DNA of 64,000 bases, taken from Buchananella hordeovulneris (GTDB lineage Bacteria > Actinomycetota > Actinomycetes > Actinomycetales > Actinomycetaceae). Under the pieces are notes generated by a model. The model was given only the letters and a program-made list of their open reading frames with translations, searched no databases and was not told the DNA's origin. The stretch lies in contig NZ_MQVS01000003.1 in assembly GCF_001907235.1 (NCBI RefSeq), positions 186,001 through 250,000 on the forward strand, in the 5' to 3' direction. The translations under genes were made by a program, and so were the position numbers. Positions 50,837 through 61,753 of this stretch are shown here, piece after piece (position 1 is the stretch's first letter; every line of letters begins with the position of its first letter).

Positions 50837-52059
50837 CCCTGCGTCCTTTCCGGCAGGTCGGCCACCAACTCCACCCCGCCCATCGGTCGATTCTCCACCC
50901 GCAGGCGCCCGCCGTGCTGCGCCACGCGCTCCCGCAGACCCCGCAGTCCATACCCCGGCACCGCTTGGGGCCCGAGGCCCACCCCGTCGTCGCGCACCAC
51001 CAGGCGCACCCCCGCGCCGTACTCGAGCGCCACCTGCACCCGGCGGGCCCGCGCGTGGCGCGCCACGTTCGCCAGCGCCTCCTGCGCCACCCGCATCAAC
51101 GTGGCATCCCCCGCGTGGGGGCGGCGCCGCCCAGCCACCGTCAACTCCGCCGCCAGGCCCGTGCGTGCCCGCCACTGCGCCAACAGGTCATCCAGCGCCA
51201 GCGGCAGGTCCGCGTCGTCCAGCCGCGCCGACGCCAGCGCCGCCACTGCCCGCCGGGCCTCGCTTAAGGCCGAGCGGGCCGTGGCGGACACCACCGCCAG
51301 TCGCGCGGTGCGGTCCTGGTCGCGCTCGTCGTGCAACACCTCCAACTGGGCGATGATGGCCACCAAGTCCTGCGCGACAGTGTCGTGAATTTCCCGGGAC
51401 AGGCGCGCCCGCTCCTCACTCACCCCCGCCTGCCGGGCCCCCGCCACCAGCTGCGCCGTCAACCGCGCCGAACGTTCCTGCTCCCGCCGCAGCTCCTTGT
51501 TGGCGGCCGCCAACGACGCCACGAGCTGCCGCTGCCTAAGCTCCACCTGCCGCATCGACAGCGAGATCACCAGGTTGATAACGAAGAAAGCCAGATAGAA
51601 ACCCGGCTGGAACAGCCACGAAAACCACCCGCCCGCGGTCGCCACCGAGATCGCCGCCGCCGTGGCCACCGTGCCCGCCACCTGCTCCCGCCGCCCCGGC
51701 AGGGCCTGCGCCTCGTAGTAGGACAAAAACAGGTAGATCCCGAAACACGGGGACAGCAACTGCGCCGGGACGCACACACAGATATTGCCCCAGTAGCAGG
51801 CCCGCGCCGCCGCCCCGCCCGACTCCGCCCGACTCCACCCCCACCGCAAGACCGCCAACACCCCGGTCACCAGGGCCAGCCACGGCACCAACCACGGCGG
51901 GGCGATGGCCGCCCCCAGGTAAGTCAGAAACAGAGCGGCGCTCGCGGCCCCCGCCAACAAGCCCAGGCTGACAGACAGGGGGACGACGGGTGGCGGGCTA
52001 GCCCCTGCGTCACCGCGCCCCGGCGGGGCGGGGTTGGGGGAGCACGGCTGCCGGTCCAT
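50833..52059 (-). CDS. Sensor histidine kinase (HisKA_3 type)
   Basis: A 408-residue kinase. The ATG at 52059 overlaps the permease stop (ATGA) and is preferred to distant in-frame starts. About five hydrophobic segments occupy residues 30-150; a coiled stretch (LRREQERSARLTAQLVAGAR) leads to the His in SREIHDTVAQDL near residue 223. The HATPase domain has MRVAQEALANVARHA, RDDGVGLGP and GYGLRGLRERVAQ. It phosphorylates the regulator at 50219-50836. Confidence 0.94.
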   Translation of the reverse strand: MDRQPCSPNPAPPGRGDAGASPPPVVPLSVSLGLLAGAASAALFLTYLGAAIAPPWLVPWLALVTGVLAVLRWGWSRAESGGAAARACYWGNICVCVPAQLLSPCFGIYLFLSYYEAQALPGRREQVAGTVATAAAISVATAGGWFSWLFQPGFYLAFFVINLVISLSMRQVELRQRQLVASLAAANKELRREQERSARLTAQLVAGARQAGVSEERARLSREIHDTVAQDLVAIIAQLEVLHDERDQDRTARLAVVSATARSALSEARRAVAALASARLDDADLPLALDDLLAQWRARTGLAAELTVAGRRRPHAGDATLMRVAQEALANVARHARARRVQVALEYGAGVRLVVRDDGVGLGPQAVPGYGLRGLRERVAQHGGRLRVENRPMGGVELVADLPERTQG

Positions 52060-52808
52060 CACTCGACCTTGAACGACCGGGTCGCGGCCCAGCAAGCTAT
52101 CGCGGTCCATACCAGCAGGATAAGCAGCGGGCGCACCACGGAGGCCTGGGGGCCACCGGTCAGCTGCATCGTCTCCGCCGCCGCCCCGCCCGGGGTCAGC
52201 TCGGTGGCCAGGCGCAACCAGGGAGCAAACTGTGCGCGCGGAAACCACATGCCCGCCGCGCCCCACACCAGCACCGCCAGCACGTTGCCGATCCCGGCCG
52301 CTGCCTTAGCGCTCGGCACGAGGGCAGCCAACCAAGCGCCGAGCGCCACAAACGTGACGGTTGACAGTCCCGCCCCGAGCGCGAACCAGCCCGGCGCGGG
52401 CGGCCATCCCGCCCCCGCTAGGGCCGGAATAAGCACGAGCAGCAGCTCCACGGCGGTCGCGATCAGCAACACGAGGACAAACAGGGCCGTCAGCAGCGCC
52501 CCCGGGGTCGAGGGAGTGGTGGCCAGCCGACGCAGCACGCCCCACTGCCGGTAGTTGCCGAGGATCGTGGGAATGACCGTCAGGCCCAACACCGAGCCCG
52601 CGAACAACACCAGCACCGGCGTGTAGGCGGCCACCACCGAGCGGCCGCCCATGGCTGACGTCGGGGTACGGGCGGCCGGCAGGGCGGCCATGACGAGCAT
52701 GGCCACCACCGGGATGACTACCCCGAAGATGAGGGCCGCGCTCTCCCGGCTCAGCAGCCGGGCCTCGTTCTGCAGGTGCGCCCATAAGGGGCGAGTCCGC
52801 GTGTTCAT
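52059..52808 (-). CDS. ABC-2 type transporter permease
   Basis: A 249-residue membrane protein with about six helices (ALIFGVVIPVVAMLVMAAL, YTPVLVLFAGSVLGLTVIPT, ALFVLVLLIATAVELLLVLI). It fits the drug/nodulation-type ABC-2 permease pattern (YRQWGVLRRLATTPSTPGAL). It pairs with the ATPase encoded at 52805-53710, which its start overlaps by 4 bases. Confidence 0.92.
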   Translation of the reverse strand: MNTRTRPLWAHLQNEARLLSRESAALIFGVVIPVVAMLVMAALPAARTPTSAMGGRSVVAAYTPVLVLFAGSVLGLTVIPTILGNYRQWGVLRRLATTPSTPGALLTALFVLVLLIATAVELLLVLIPALAGAGWPPAPGWFALGAGLSTVTFVALGAWLAALVPSAKAAAGIGNVLAVLVWGAAGMWFPRAQFAPWLRLATELTPGGAAAETMQLTGGPQASVVRPLLILLVWTAIACWAATRSFKVE

Positions 52809-53710
52809 TTTTCCTCCTCAGGGCGGGTCAGGGCGAGAAAAGCGTCGTCGAGACTGGGACTGGTCACCCGCAGGTCGGTCAGGGGATAGCCGACGTCTGT
52901 CAAGGCCCCGATGACCTGCTGAGGGGAGGCAGGCCCACCGCGCACCACCACCCGGTCGCGCGCTACCGCCACCTCGTGAACATCCGGCAGGGCCCGCAAG
53001 GCGGCCAACGGCAACTGCGGCAAGGCCGCAAACGACGTCTCCTGCCCGCCGACCGCGCCGGTGAGCGCCGCGGGGCTGCCGCTGGCGATCACCCGGCCGT
53101 CGCCGATCACAAACAGCTGATCGCACAACCGCTGGGCTTCCTCCATAAAGTGGGTGACCAACACCAGCGTCACCCCATCGTCGCGCAACGCCTCCAGGTA
53201 GACCCAAATATCGCGACGCGCGGCCGGATCCAGGCCCGTAGTCAGCTCGTCCAGAAAAGCGATGCGCGGGCGACCGATCAGCGCCAATGCCACCGACAGG
53301 CGCTGCTGTTGGCCACCAGACAGTGCAGAAAACCGCTGCTCGGCCTGCGCGGCCAACCCGAAGTGATCCAGCAACTCGCCGCTGGGGCGCGGGTGGGGGT
53401 AAAAGGCCGCATACAGCTCCAGGGCCTCGCGGACCTTGATCTTGTCCGGCAGGCGACACTGTTGCAGCTGCATCCCCAGCAACTCCCGCAGGGCAGGCGG
53501 GTTGGCGGCGGGATCCAGGCCCGCCACCCGCACCTGGCCGCCGTCCCGCTGCCGCAGCCCACCGATGCACTCAATCGCGGTGGTCTTACCCGACCCGTTC
53601 GCGCCGAGAATGCCGACGATCTGTCCCGCCTGCACGGACAACTCCACACCCCGCAACACCTGGCGGGTGCCGTAAGACTTGGTCAACCCGGATACCTCTA
53701 TCAGTGCCAT
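52805..53710 (-). CDS. ABC transporter ATP-binding protein
   Basis: A 301-residue ATPase with Walker A GANGSGKTTAIE, signature LSGGQQQRLSVALA, Walker B RIAFLDELTTGLD and VTHFMEEAQRLCD. The ATG at 53710 (MALIEVSGLTKSYG) has GGAGGC just upstream; the longer frame to 53743 is rejected. First gene of the operon, about 100 bases from the divergent xerC gene across a perfect palindrome at 53766-53785. Confidence 0.94.
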   Translation of the reverse strand: MALIEVSGLTKSYGTRQVLRGVELSVQAGQIVGILGANGSGKTTAIECIGGLRQRDGGQVRVAGLDPAANPPALRELLGMQLQQCRLPDKIKVREALELYAAFYPHPRPSGELLDHFGLAAQAEQRFSALSGGQQQRLSVALALIGRPRIAFLDELTTGLDPAARRDIWVYLEALRDDGVTLVLVTHFMEEAQRLCDQLFVIGDGRVIASGSPAALTGAVGGQETSFAALPQLPLAALRALPDVHEVAVARDRVVVRGGPASPQQVIGALTDVGYPLTDLRVTSPSLDDAFLALTRPEEEK

Positions 53711-53765
53711 GCCTCCAGCCTCGGCCCTGCCAGGGCCGCCCACCTCACCCGCTCGCCTACTTTCC

Positions 53766-53785
53766 CCTCATCCGATCGGATGAGG
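53766..53785. promoter_or_regulatory. 20-base perfect palindrome between the ABC operon and xerC
   Basis: CCTCATCCGATCGGATGAGG at 53766-53785 is fully self-complementary. It lies 56 bases from the ABC ATPase start and 27 bases from the xerC start, in the divergent promoter region. It is a strong candidate operator for the NarL-type regulator encoded at 50219-50836, and overlaps where xerC would be transcribed. Confidence 0.6.
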
Positions 53786-53811
53786 AGGCCGCCCCCGGGC
53801 ATACTGGAGCC

Positions 53812-54732
53812 ATGGACAGTCCGAACCCGCACTGCCCCGCCGGACGGGTGCGCGACGCTTTTGCCCGGCACCTGCGGGCCGGGCGCGGCCTGTCGGAGCA
53901 CACCGTGCGGGCCTACCTCACCGACCTGCAGACCGTCTACACCGCCTGCGATGTCGACGAGGACGCCCCCCTGCGCCTGACTTTGGCCCAACTGCGAGCC
54001 TGGCTCGCCCACCAAGCCGCCGCCGGACTGTCCCGCGCCACCCTCGCCCGCCGCGTAGCCAGCCTGCGCACCTTCACCGCTTGGCGAGCCCGCGTCGGCT
54101 ACGCCACTGACGATCCCGCCGTGCGCCTGCGCGGCGGCAAAACCGAAAACAAACTGCCCACCGTGCTGAGCACGGACGCCGCCCACGATCTGCTCACCCA
54201 CGCCAGCGCGGCCGCCGCCAGCCAGGACCCGCTCGCCCTGCGCGACCTCGCGATCCTGGAGGTGCTGTACGGCACCGGCATCCGGGTGTCCGAACTGACC
54301 GGCCTCGACCTCGGCAGCGTGCGGGCAGGGGAGCAGCTGCTGCGGGTGCGCGGCAAGGGCAACAAGGAACGTGTGGTGCCCTACGGGCAGCCCGCGGCGC
54401 GGGCGCTCGCGGCCTACCTGGAACGCGGCCGCCCGGCGCTGGTGGCGCGCCATACCGACTCAGCCTTGTTCTTGGGGGCGCGCGGGGGCCGGATCGATCC
54501 GCGGGCCGTGCGACGGCTGCTCGCCGCGGCCACAGCCCGGGCGGACCTACCGACCGTCGGCCCGCACGCCTTGCGGCACAGCGCGGCTACTGCCCTGCTG
54601 GCCGGAGGAGCGGACCTGCGCAGCGTGCAGGAGCTGCTTGGGCATTCCTCGTTGCAAACCACCCAGCGCTACACCCACGTCTCGGCCGAACGATTGCGGG
54701 CCGCCTACAACCAGGCCCACCCGCGGGCGTGA
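53812..54732 (+). CDS. xerC: Tyrosine recombinase XerC
   Basis: A 306-residue recombinase that, with XerD, resolves chromosome dimers at dif. The ATG at 53812 has GGAGC 2 bases upstream, tight but workable. The N-terminal SAM-like domain (AFARHLRAGRGLSEHTVRAY) is followed by the catalytic domain: Arg in YGTGIRVSELTGLDL, Lys in RVRGKGNKERVVP, HALRHSAATAL, LGHSSLQTTQRYTHVS with the Tyr nucleophile near residue 290. The position between dprA and rpsB is the normal one for xerC. Confidence 0.96.
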   Translation: MDSPNPHCPAGRVRDAFARHLRAGRGLSEHTVRAYLTDLQTVYTACDVDEDAPLRLTLAQLRAWLAHQAAAGLSRATLARRVASLRTFTAWRARVGYATDDPAVRLRGGKTENKLPTVLSTDAAHDLLTHASAAAASQDPLALRDLAILEVLYGTGIRVSELTGLDLGSVRAGEQLLRVRGKGNKERVVPYGQPAARALAAYLERGRPALVARHTDSALFLGARGGRIDPRAVRRLLAAATARADLPTVGPHALRHSAATALLAGGADLRSVQELLGHSSLQTTQRYTHVSAERLRAAYNQAHPRA

Positions 54733-54741
54733 CGGAACCGT

Positions 54742-54774
54742 CGCCCGCCAGACGAGCAGGCTCTGGCGGCGGGC
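54742..54774 (+). terminator. Terminator after xerC
   Basis: CCGCCAGA (54745-54752) pairs with TCTGGCGG (54762-54769), extended by adjacent GC pairs. It separates xerC from the convergent peptidase gene. Confidence 0.6.
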
Positions 54775-54847
54775 GGGGCACAGGGCACCCAGACAGGGCT
54801 CGCTTGGGCTGCGGCTGCCTGCGTGGCTGGCGGGCCGACGCCAGTTC

Positions 54848-55498
54848 CTAGGGCGGTTTGAGCACAATGAGCTCGCGCAGCAAAGTCAACGGGTCGAGGT
54901 AGCGGTCGCGGCCGCGGCCGCGGCGCGCTCCCCAGTGCAGGGCATCGCCGTCCGGCAGATGACCGGGTTGCAGGATGCCGATCACCTGTCCCCGGCGCAC
55001 CGCCTGTCCGGCTTGGACGCTGGCGACCACCGGCTCGTAGGTGGTGCGAATGCCGTCAGCGTGATCAAGGGAGACCACCGGTTTGCCCGCCACCACGCCC
55101 GCGAAGGCCACGGTCCCGTCTCCCGCCGCGTGCACGGGACTGCCCGCCGCCGCCGCGAGATCGACCCCGCGATGCCCGGGCAGCCAGCGGTGGGCGGGGA
55201 GGGAAAACGGGCGAACCACGCCTCCCGGGACCGGTTTGCGGTACCGCACGCGCCGGGCCGGGGCGGGCAGGGGCGGCAAGTCCGGACCGGGCTGCTCCCA
55301 GGTGCCGCCGGGACCGCGCGGGGCCGCCCGTCCCAAAGGTGCCAACGCCGGGCTGGCCCGGGCGGGGACCCGCAGCCCGACTTCCGGCGCCTCGCCGCTG
55401 GCTCCGGGTGGTGCCAGGCTGCCTCCGCCGGGCAGCAGCAGCCCAGCGATCCCCAGTACCCCGAGCCACGCCAGCACCTCCCCACGGAAGATCTGCAT
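54848..55498 (-). CDS. M23 family metallopeptidase (LytM-like)
   Basis: A 216-residue exported protein with an N-terminal hydrophobic anchor or signal (LAWLGVLGIAGLLLPGGG), a Pro/Ala linker and an M23 domain. The Zn-site blocks are LPGHRGVDLAAAAGSPVHAA (HxxxD), DGIRTTYEPVV and DALHWGARRG (equivalent of HxH, with the first His replaced by Ala-Leu in this reading). It may be a degenerate or regulatory peptidase near the cell wall. Common between xerC and rpsB in Actinobacteria. Confidence 0.88.
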   Translation of the reverse strand: MQIFRGEVLAWLGVLGIAGLLLPGGGSLAPPGASGEAPEVGLRVPARASPALAPLGRAAPRGPGGTWEQPGPDLPPLPAPARRVRYRKPVPGGVVRPFSLPAHRWLPGHRGVDLAAAAGSPVHAAGDGTVAFAGVVAGKPVVSLDHADGIRTTYEPVVASVQAGQAVRRGQVIGILQPGHLPDGDALHWGARRGRGRDRYLDPLTLLRELIVLKPP

Positions 55499-55865
55499 AC
55501 TGCGCCTCCTCTCGCTTGGCCGCGGGCGCCAGCCTGCCTCACCGTCAGGCGGCCGCGGTAACGGGGTTCGCCCGCCTGTGGATCAGCCGCGGCTTCGGGA
55601 TCCTGTGGATCACTAAGTGAGCCACCTCCCAGACAGCCACCGGCAGGGGGCGCTTGGTCTGCGCTAAACTGTGCGTCGCACCTGACAGTCGTCGGGTGAC
55701 ATCGCGTGCCCGCTCATTCCCTGCGGGGCGTGCGCAGCAAGGTCCCTGCGGGGTGCTGCGGGCGGTGGGCACCAGGACAGCCACAGCCGTGGCGGACAAA
55801 CCGAAACGGGCCGTAAGGCCCCAGAACGCAGCGCCTGCCTTAAGGGCTGCACGAAAGGACGAGCA
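55499..55865. other. Divergent promoter region before rpsB
   Basis: A 367-base gap separates the M23 gene from rpsB. A TAAACT at 55665-55670 is a possible -10 for rpsB transcription; no strong -35 was seen. A GC-rich leader with repeated CCCTGCGGGG (near 55721 and 55744) precedes rpsB and may be structured. No coding sequence is supported. Confidence 0.5.
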
Positions 55866-56699
<834 letters not shown>

Positions 56700-56720
56700 G
56701 ACAAGAAGGACGAAGGATTC

Positions 56721-57560
56721 ATGGCTAACTACACTCTGGCTGACATCAAGGCGCTGCGCGAGAAGACCGGCGCCGGCATGATGGACGTGAAGAAGGCGCT
56801 TGAGGAAGCTGCTGGCGACCTCGACAAGGCCGTCGAAATCATCCGCGTTAAGGGCCTGAAGGGCCTGACCAAGCGCGAGGGCCGCGCCGCTTCGGCGGGG
56901 TTGGTCGTGGCCGAGGTCGTCGAGAAGGACGGGCAGAAGATCGGCTACCTGGTCGAGCTGAACTCCGAGACCGACTTCGTGGCAAAGAACGAGAAGTTCA
57001 TCGACTTCGCCGGGCAGGTGCTGGCGGCGGCGGTGGCTGCCGACGCCCGCGACCTGGAGAGCCTGCTGGCCGCTGAGGCCGACGGCCGCCCGGTCAAGGA
57101 CCTGGTCGACGAGATCGCTTCGGTGATCGGCGAGAAGATTGTCGTGCGGCGCGTGGCCCGCGTGTCCGGCCCCGAGGTGTCGGTTTACCTGCACCGCACC
57201 GCCAAGGACCTGCCGCCGCAGGTGGGGGTGCTGGTGGCCTCGTGCCCGGCGGCTGCCGAGGCGGCGCACGACGTGGCGATGCACATCGCGGCCTACTCGC
57301 CGAAGTACCTCAGCCGCGACGAGGTCCCGGTGGCCGACGTTGAGGCCGAGCGTAAGGTGCTGGAGGACGCCACCCGCGCCGAAGGCAAGCCGGAAGCGGC
57401 GCTGCCGAAGATCGTCGAGGGCAAGCTCAACGGCTTCTTCAAGGAGATCGTGCTGCTGGACCAGCCCTTCGCCAAGGACCCGAAGATGTCGGTAGGCAAG
57501 TTCGTGGAGGCCACGGGCGGACAGATCACGGGCTTTGCCCGCTTCCGTGTCGGGGCTTAA
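56721..57560 (+). CDS. tsf: Elongation factor Ts
   Basis: A 279-residue guanine nucleotide exchange factor for EF-Tu. Landmarks: LADIKALREKTGAGMMDVKK, the UBA-like end with KGLKGLTKREGRAASAG, and LNSETDFVAKNEKF. AAGGACGAAGG lies just upstream. It completes the rpsB-tsf operon and is followed by a terminator. Confidence 0.97.
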   Translation: MANYTLADIKALREKTGAGMMDVKKALEEAAGDLDKAVEIIRVKGLKGLTKREGRAASAGLVVAEVVEKDGQKIGYLVELNSETDFVAKNEKFIDFAGQVLAAAVAADARDLESLLAAEADGRPVKDLVDEIASVIGEKIVVRRVARVSGPEVSVYLHRTAKDLPPQVGVLVASCPAAAEAAHDVAMHIAAYSPKYLSRDEVPVADVEAERKVLEDATRAEGKPEAALPKIVEGKLNGFFKEIVLLDQPFAKDPKMSVGKFVEATGGQITGFARFRVGA

Positions 57561-57570
57561 CCACTAGTTG

Positions 57571-57603
57571 ACCGGCCGTCCCTTCGTGGGGCGGCCGGTC
57601 TGC
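57571..57603 (+). terminator. Terminator after tsf
   Basis: ACCGGCCG (57571-57578) pairs with CGGCCGGT (57592-57599) with additional pairs near the loop. It lies 10 bases after the tsf stop. The next 110 bases lead to pyrH and probably hold its promoter (AT-richer TTGTAAGAAATCATTT at 57673). Confidence 0.8.
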
Positions 57604-57710
57604 CTATGAGCACAGCGGAGACAAAACGCATAACCAGAGGCCCCGCGTTCGCCCGCAGGCACGCTTTAGCCTTGTAAGAAATCATTTCCTGGCCGAGGAA
57701 GGACGAATAC

Positions 57711-58445
57711 ATGACCACCACAACCCCGCGGCGGGTGCTGCTGAAACTATCAGGCGAGGTTTTCGGCGGTGGCGCGATCGGTTTGGACCCGGACGTGGTG
57801 TCTAACGCCGCCCAACAGATTGCCTCCGCCGTGCGCGCGGGGGTGCAGGTGGCGATCGTCGTGGGAGGTGGCAACTTCTTCCGCGGGGCGCAACTGGCCG
57901 AGCGTGGCCTGGACCGGGCGCGCGCGGACTACATGGGCATGCTCGGCACGGTAATGAATGCCTTGGCTCTCCAAGACTTCCTCGAACAGGCTGGGGTCTC
58001 CACGCGCGTGCAGACCGCCATCACCATGGGGCAGGTGGCCGAGCCCTATATCCCGCTGCGGGCAATCCGGCACTTGGAGAAGGGACGCGTCGTCGTCTTC
58101 GGGGCGGGCGCGGGACTGCCCTACTTCTCCACCGATACGGTGGCCGCCCAGCGGGCACTCGAGACGGGCTGTAGCGAGCTGCTGGTGGGAAAGAACGGGG
58201 TAGATGGGGTCTATACCGCTGATCCCCGCCAGGACCCTGCGGCCACTAAGCTTGACCACGTCACCTATAGCGACGCGCTGACGCAGGGCTTGAAGGTTGT
58301 CGATGCCGCGGCTTTCTCTTTGTGCATGGATAACAACCTGTCGATGCGGGTTTTCGGCATGAACGAACCAGGTAATGTCACCCGGGCGCTCATGGGTGAG
58401 ACAATCGGAACGCTGGTCACCGTCAATGAAGGAGAAGCCCTGTGA
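57711..58445 (+). CDS. pyrH: UMP kinase
   Basis: A 244-residue amino-acid-kinase-fold enzyme that phosphorylates UMP to UDP. Landmarks: [51 protein letters not shown] and [29 protein letters not shown] lies before the ATG. It overlaps frr by 4 bases. Confidence 0.97.
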   Translation: MTTTTPRRVLLKLSGEVFGGGAIGLDPDVVSNAAQQIASAVRAGVQVAIVVGGGNFFRGAQLAERGLDRARADYMGMLGTVMNALALQDFLEQAGVSTRVQTAITMGQVAEPYIPLRAIRHLEKGRVVVFGAGAGLPYFSTDTVAAQRALETGCSELLVGKNGVDGVYTADPRQDPAATKLDHVTYSDALTQGLKVVDAAAFSLCMDNNLSMRVFGMNEPGNVTRALMGETIGTLVTVNEGEAL

Positions 58446-58999
58446 TCGAAGAAATCATGCTGGAGGCCGAGGAGAAGATGGACAAGGCCCTGGCAGTGGC
58501 CCGCTCCGAATTTGCCGCCATCCGCACCGGCCGCGCCAATGCCGCGATGTTTAACTCCATTGAGGTGGAGTACTACGGTGCCCCCACCCCGCTGCAGCAG
58601 CTGGCGACCCTGAACATTCCCGAGGCTCGCACGGTGCTGATCTCGCCGTTCGATCGGACCGCCACCAACGAGATCATGAAGGCCATCCGCGAGTCGGACC
58701 TGGGGGTCAACCCGTCCGACGACGGCCAGGTCATCCGCGTCGTCCTGCCCGCCCTCACCGAGGAGCGGCGGCGCGACTACGTCAAGCTGGCCAAGACCAA
58801 GGCGGAGGAGGCCCGGGTATCGGTGCGCGGTATCCGCCGCAAGGCCAAGGAAGAACTCGAGCGCCTGGTGAAAGACAAGGAGGCCGGCGAGGACGAGGTG
58901 CAGCGGGCGGAGAAGGAACTGGAATCGGTCACCAAGAAGCACACCGACGCCATTGATGAGGCCCTGGCAGCCAAGGAATCCGAGCTGCTGACCGTCTGA
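58442..58999 (+). CDS. frr: Ribosome recycling factor
   Basis: A 185-residue factor that, with EF-G, splits post-termination ribosomes. The GTG at 58442 ([20 protein letters not shown]) overlaps the pyrH stop. The core motifs are [20 protein letters not shown] and [20 protein letters not shown]. Length is canonical. Confidence 0.97.
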   Translation: MIEEIMLEAEEKMDKALAVARSEFAAIRTGRANAAMFNSIEVEYYGAPTPLQQLATLNIPEARTVLISPFDRTATNEIMKAIRESDLGVNPSDDGQVIRVVLPALTEERRRDYVKLAKTKAEEARVSVRGIRRKAKEELERLVKDKEAGEDEVQRAEKELESVTKKHTDAIDEALAAKESELLTV

Positions 59000-59034
59000 A
59001 CGGTTTGCGCCCGAGTTTAGTGAGGACAAGGACA

Positions 59035-59943
59035 GTGAGCTCCCGCTCGAAGCCTGCCGCTTCGCCGCGCCCAAAACTTCGTCGGTCTCTGACCGCTCCC
59101 GGGCCCACGCGACTGCGGGAGCCACTGCCCCCCACGGGCCGTGCTGGCCGCAACCTGCCTGCCGCCATCGGGGTGGGACTGGGGCTAATTGGCCTAATCG
59201 CGTTCACGCTGTGGTGGGCCAAGCTCGCCTTTTTGGCGATTTTGGTGATCGCCCTGGGGATGGGGCTGTGGGAGCTAGCCAGCGCGTTTGCGGTGCGCAG
59301 CATCCGGGTGCCGCTGCCGCCCCTGTGGCTGGGCACGGCCTGCATCGTGCTAGCGGCCTACTGGTGGGGCCCGGAGGCGATGCTCACGGCCTTCGTGGCC
59401 ACCGTGGGCGCGGCGTTTGCCTGGCGGGTGGCCCAATCAAACGACACGGCCACGATTCGCGACGCAACCGTCACAGTGTTTGCCACCGCCTACCTGCCGC
59501 TGGCGGGCGGTTTTGTGGCCCTCCTGATCGCCCCGGTGCGGGGCGTGACCTATGTCCTGCTCTATATTGCGGTCACGGTGGCCAACGACGTGGGCGGCTA
59601 CGCCGCGGGCGTGCTGTTTGGCAAGCATCCAATCGCCCCTACCATTTCCCCGAAGAAATCGTGGGAGGGACTGATTGGCTCGTGGATCTTTGCCTGCGCC
59701 GTCGGGTTGGTGGGCATGTGGATCTTGGCGGCCCCGTGGTGGTTGGGGCTGTTGCTCGGGTTCCTCGGCGTGTTGGCGGCCACGACCGGAGACCTAGCCG
59801 AGTCACTGCTCAAGCGGGACCTGGGACTGAAGGACATGGGGTCGATCTTGCCCGGTCACGGAGGGCTGATGGATCGTCTCGATTCGCTGGTGATGACCGC
59901 ACCGGTGTGTTATCTGCTGTTGCCGTGGGCGTTGGAGGGGTAG
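59035..59943 (+). CDS. cdsA: Phosphatidate cytidylyltransferase
   Basis: A 302-residue membrane enzyme making CDP-diacylglycerol. The start is uncertain: GTG at 59035 has GAGG 9 bases upstream, and GTG at 59020 is in frame. About seven hydrophobic segments follow a basic N-terminal tail. The signature is [20 protein letters not shown] and then [25 protein letters not shown] (the conserved CTP-transferase block near the C-terminus). It starts 35 bases after frr and is followed at once by rlmN. Confidence 0.94.
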   Translation: MSSRSKPAASPRPKLRRSLTAPGPTRLREPLPPTGRAGRNLPAAIGVGLGLIGLIAFTLWWAKLAFLAILVIALGMGLWELASAFAVRSIRVPLPPLWLGTACIVLAAYWWGPEAMLTAFVATVGAAFAWRVAQSNDTATIRDATVTVFATAYLPLAGGFVALLIAPVRGVTYVLLYIAVTVANDVGGYAAGVLFGKHPIAPTISPKKSWEGLIGSWIFACAVGLVGMWILAAPWWLGLLLGFLGVLAATTGDLAESLLKRDLGLKDMGSILPGHGGLMDRLDSLVMTAPVCYLLLPWALEG

Positions 59944-59945
59944 TG

Positions 59946-61202
59946 GTGAGCCAAAAATCTGCAGGTGCGGCGCGGCGGGCCCGCCCGGGACGGCCGGTGC
60001 TGGCCCGCCCCAGCGCTGGTCAACGGCAGGTGCGTCCCACCGATGAGCCGCCGACGGGGGCCAGCCATCCCGCTGCCAAGCCGGTGCTGAACTTCTCCGC
60101 CCCCAAGCGCGGCAAGCCGCCGCGCCACTTGGCGGATCTGGAGTTGACCGAGCGCAAGAGTGCGCTGCGGGAGGCCGGACTGCCTGCCTTCCGGGCCGAT
60201 CAGCTCTCCCGGCACTATTTCACCCACCTGACGCGCGAGGCCGCCGAGATGACGGACCTGCCTGCGGGGCAGCGCGCGGCGCTCGTCGATGAACTGTTAC
60301 CCCCGTTGGTACAGCCCGTGCGCACGCTGCAGGCCGACGGGGGACGCACCCTGAAACATTTGTGGGAGCTGCACGACGGGGTGCGGGTGGAGTCGGTGCT
60401 GATGGCCTACCGGGACCGCACCACGTTGTGCGTCTCCTCGCAGGCCGGGTGCGGGATGGCCTGCCCATTTTGTGCCACCGGCCAGATGGGGCTGACCCGC
60501 AACCTGTCGACCGCCGAGATCGTGGAGCAGGTGCGCCTAGCCGCCCGCGCTTCTCGGGACGGCGATTTGTCCTCGGGCCCGGCCCGGCTCAGCAACATCG
60601 TGTTTATGGGCATGGGGGAGCCCTTGGCGAATTACCGCGCGGTCCTGGGAGCGGTGCGCCGCCTGGTGGCCCCCGCTCCGGAGGGCTTTGGCATCTCGGC
60701 GCGCGGTATCACCGTCTCCACGGTCGGGCTGGTGCCCGCCATAAACAAGCTGGCAGCCGAGGGCCTGCCGGTAACGTTGGCGGTGTCGCTGCACGCCCCA
60801 GACGACGACCTGCGTGACGACCTCATTCCCATTAATTCCCGCTGGAAAGTGCACGAACTGCTCGATGCCGCCCGCGGATACTTCGAGGCCACCGGCCGCC
60901 GCGTGTCGATCGAGTACGCCCTGATTAAGGACATGAACGATCACGCCTGGCGGGCGCAACGCCTGGCTGATGAGCTCAATGCGCGTGGCTCCGGGTGGGC
61001 CCACGTAAATCCGATACCGTTGAACCCCACACCGGGCTCGATCTGGACGGCCAGCGAACCTGAGGTGATGGACACGTTTGTGCAGACCCTGTTAGATGCG
61101 GGGATTGCCACCACAATTAGAGATACTCGAGGCAGCGACATTGATGGGGCGTGCGGACAGCTCGCCACCGAAGTTTTGCAGCAGGAAAGGAGTCAGAGGT
61201 GA
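59946..61202 (+). CDS. rlmN: Dual-specificity RNA methyltransferase RlmN
   Basis: A 418-residue radical SAM enzyme that methylates A2503 of 23S rRNA and A37 of some tRNAs. The GTG at 59946 lies 2 bases after the cdsA stop with GGAGGGG upstream. A basic tail of about 55 residues precedes the family start. The iron-sulfur motif is [20 protein letters not shown] (CxxxCxxC), the SAM region GMGEPLANY, and the catalytic Cys lies in [12 protein letters not shown] near the C-terminus. Confidence 0.96.
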   Translation: MSQKSAGAARRARPGRPVLARPSAGQRQVRPTDEPPTGASHPAAKPVLNFSAPKRGKPPRHLADLELTERKSALREAGLPAFRADQLSRHYFTHLTREAAEMTDLPAGQRAALVDELLPPLVQPVRTLQADGGRTLKHLWELHDGVRVESVLMAYRDRTTLCVSSQAGCGMACPFCATGQMGLTRNLSTAEIVEQVRLAARASRDGDLSSGPARLSNIVFMGMGEPLANYRAVLGAVRRLVAPAPEGFGISARGITVSTVGLVPAINKLAAEGLPVTLAVSLHAPDDDLRDDLIPINSRWKVHELLDAARGYFEATGRRVSIEYALIKDMNDHAWRAQRLADELNARGSGWAHVNPIPLNPTPGSIWTASEPEVMDTFVQTLLDAGIATTIRDTRGSDIDGACGQLATEVLQQERSQR

Positions 61203-61753
61203 GTGGGCTGTTTGAAGCGGTTGGCAAGCTCTCCTCGGGCTACGGCAAGAGCGCGGTAGATGAGTTCTTTGCGCGAGCCCGCAGCGCCTACGAGGGTGCC
61301 CACCCAGACGGCGTGATCATTGATGCCCGCGCTGTCCGCGAGGTGACTTTCCCGATCGCGCGGGGTGGGTACTCGATGCAGGCGGTGGATGAAGCACTCG
61401 ACCGCCTCGAGTCGGCCTTCATTCAGCGGGAGCGGGCCGAACACATCGCCCGCTTGGGGCGCCAGTCGTGGCTCGACTCGGTGGCCGATCGCGCCAAGAC
61501 CCTCTACCCGCGGCTGCTGCGCCCCATGGGGGAACGCTTCGCCCACCCCAAGCGGGGCCGCGGCTACCGTGCGGCCGAGGTTGACGAGATGTGCAACCGG
61601 CTGATCGGCTACTTCGACGAGGGACGGCCGCTGGCGTCGGCAGACTTGCGGTACGCGATCTTCCCGTCGGCCCGCGGCAAGTCCGCTTACGCCGAGGGCC
61701 CGGTGGACGCCTTCTTTGCCCGGGCGGTAGAGGTCTTGCTGGCTGTCGAATGA
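61199..61753 (+). CDS. DivIVA-domain-like protein
   Basis: A 184-residue protein starting with GTG over the rlmN stop. It contains three copies of a short motif in which a Gly-Tyr pair and a helix follow: [31 protein letters not shown] and [19 protein letters not shown]. This is the pattern of DivIVA-domain proteins in Actinobacteria rather than full DivIVA with a long coiled coil. Its role is unknown; its place between rlmN and dxr is shared by relatives. It overlaps dxr by 4 bases. Confidence 0.85.
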   Translation: MSGLFEAVGKLSSGYGKSAVDEFFARARSAYEGAHPDGVIIDARAVREVTFPIARGGYSMQAVDEALDRLESAFIQRERAEHIARLGRQSWLDSVADRAKTLYPRLLRPMGERFAHPKRGRGYRAAEVDEMCNRLIGYFDEGRPLASADLRYAIFPSARGKSAYAEGPVDAFFARAVEVLLAVE

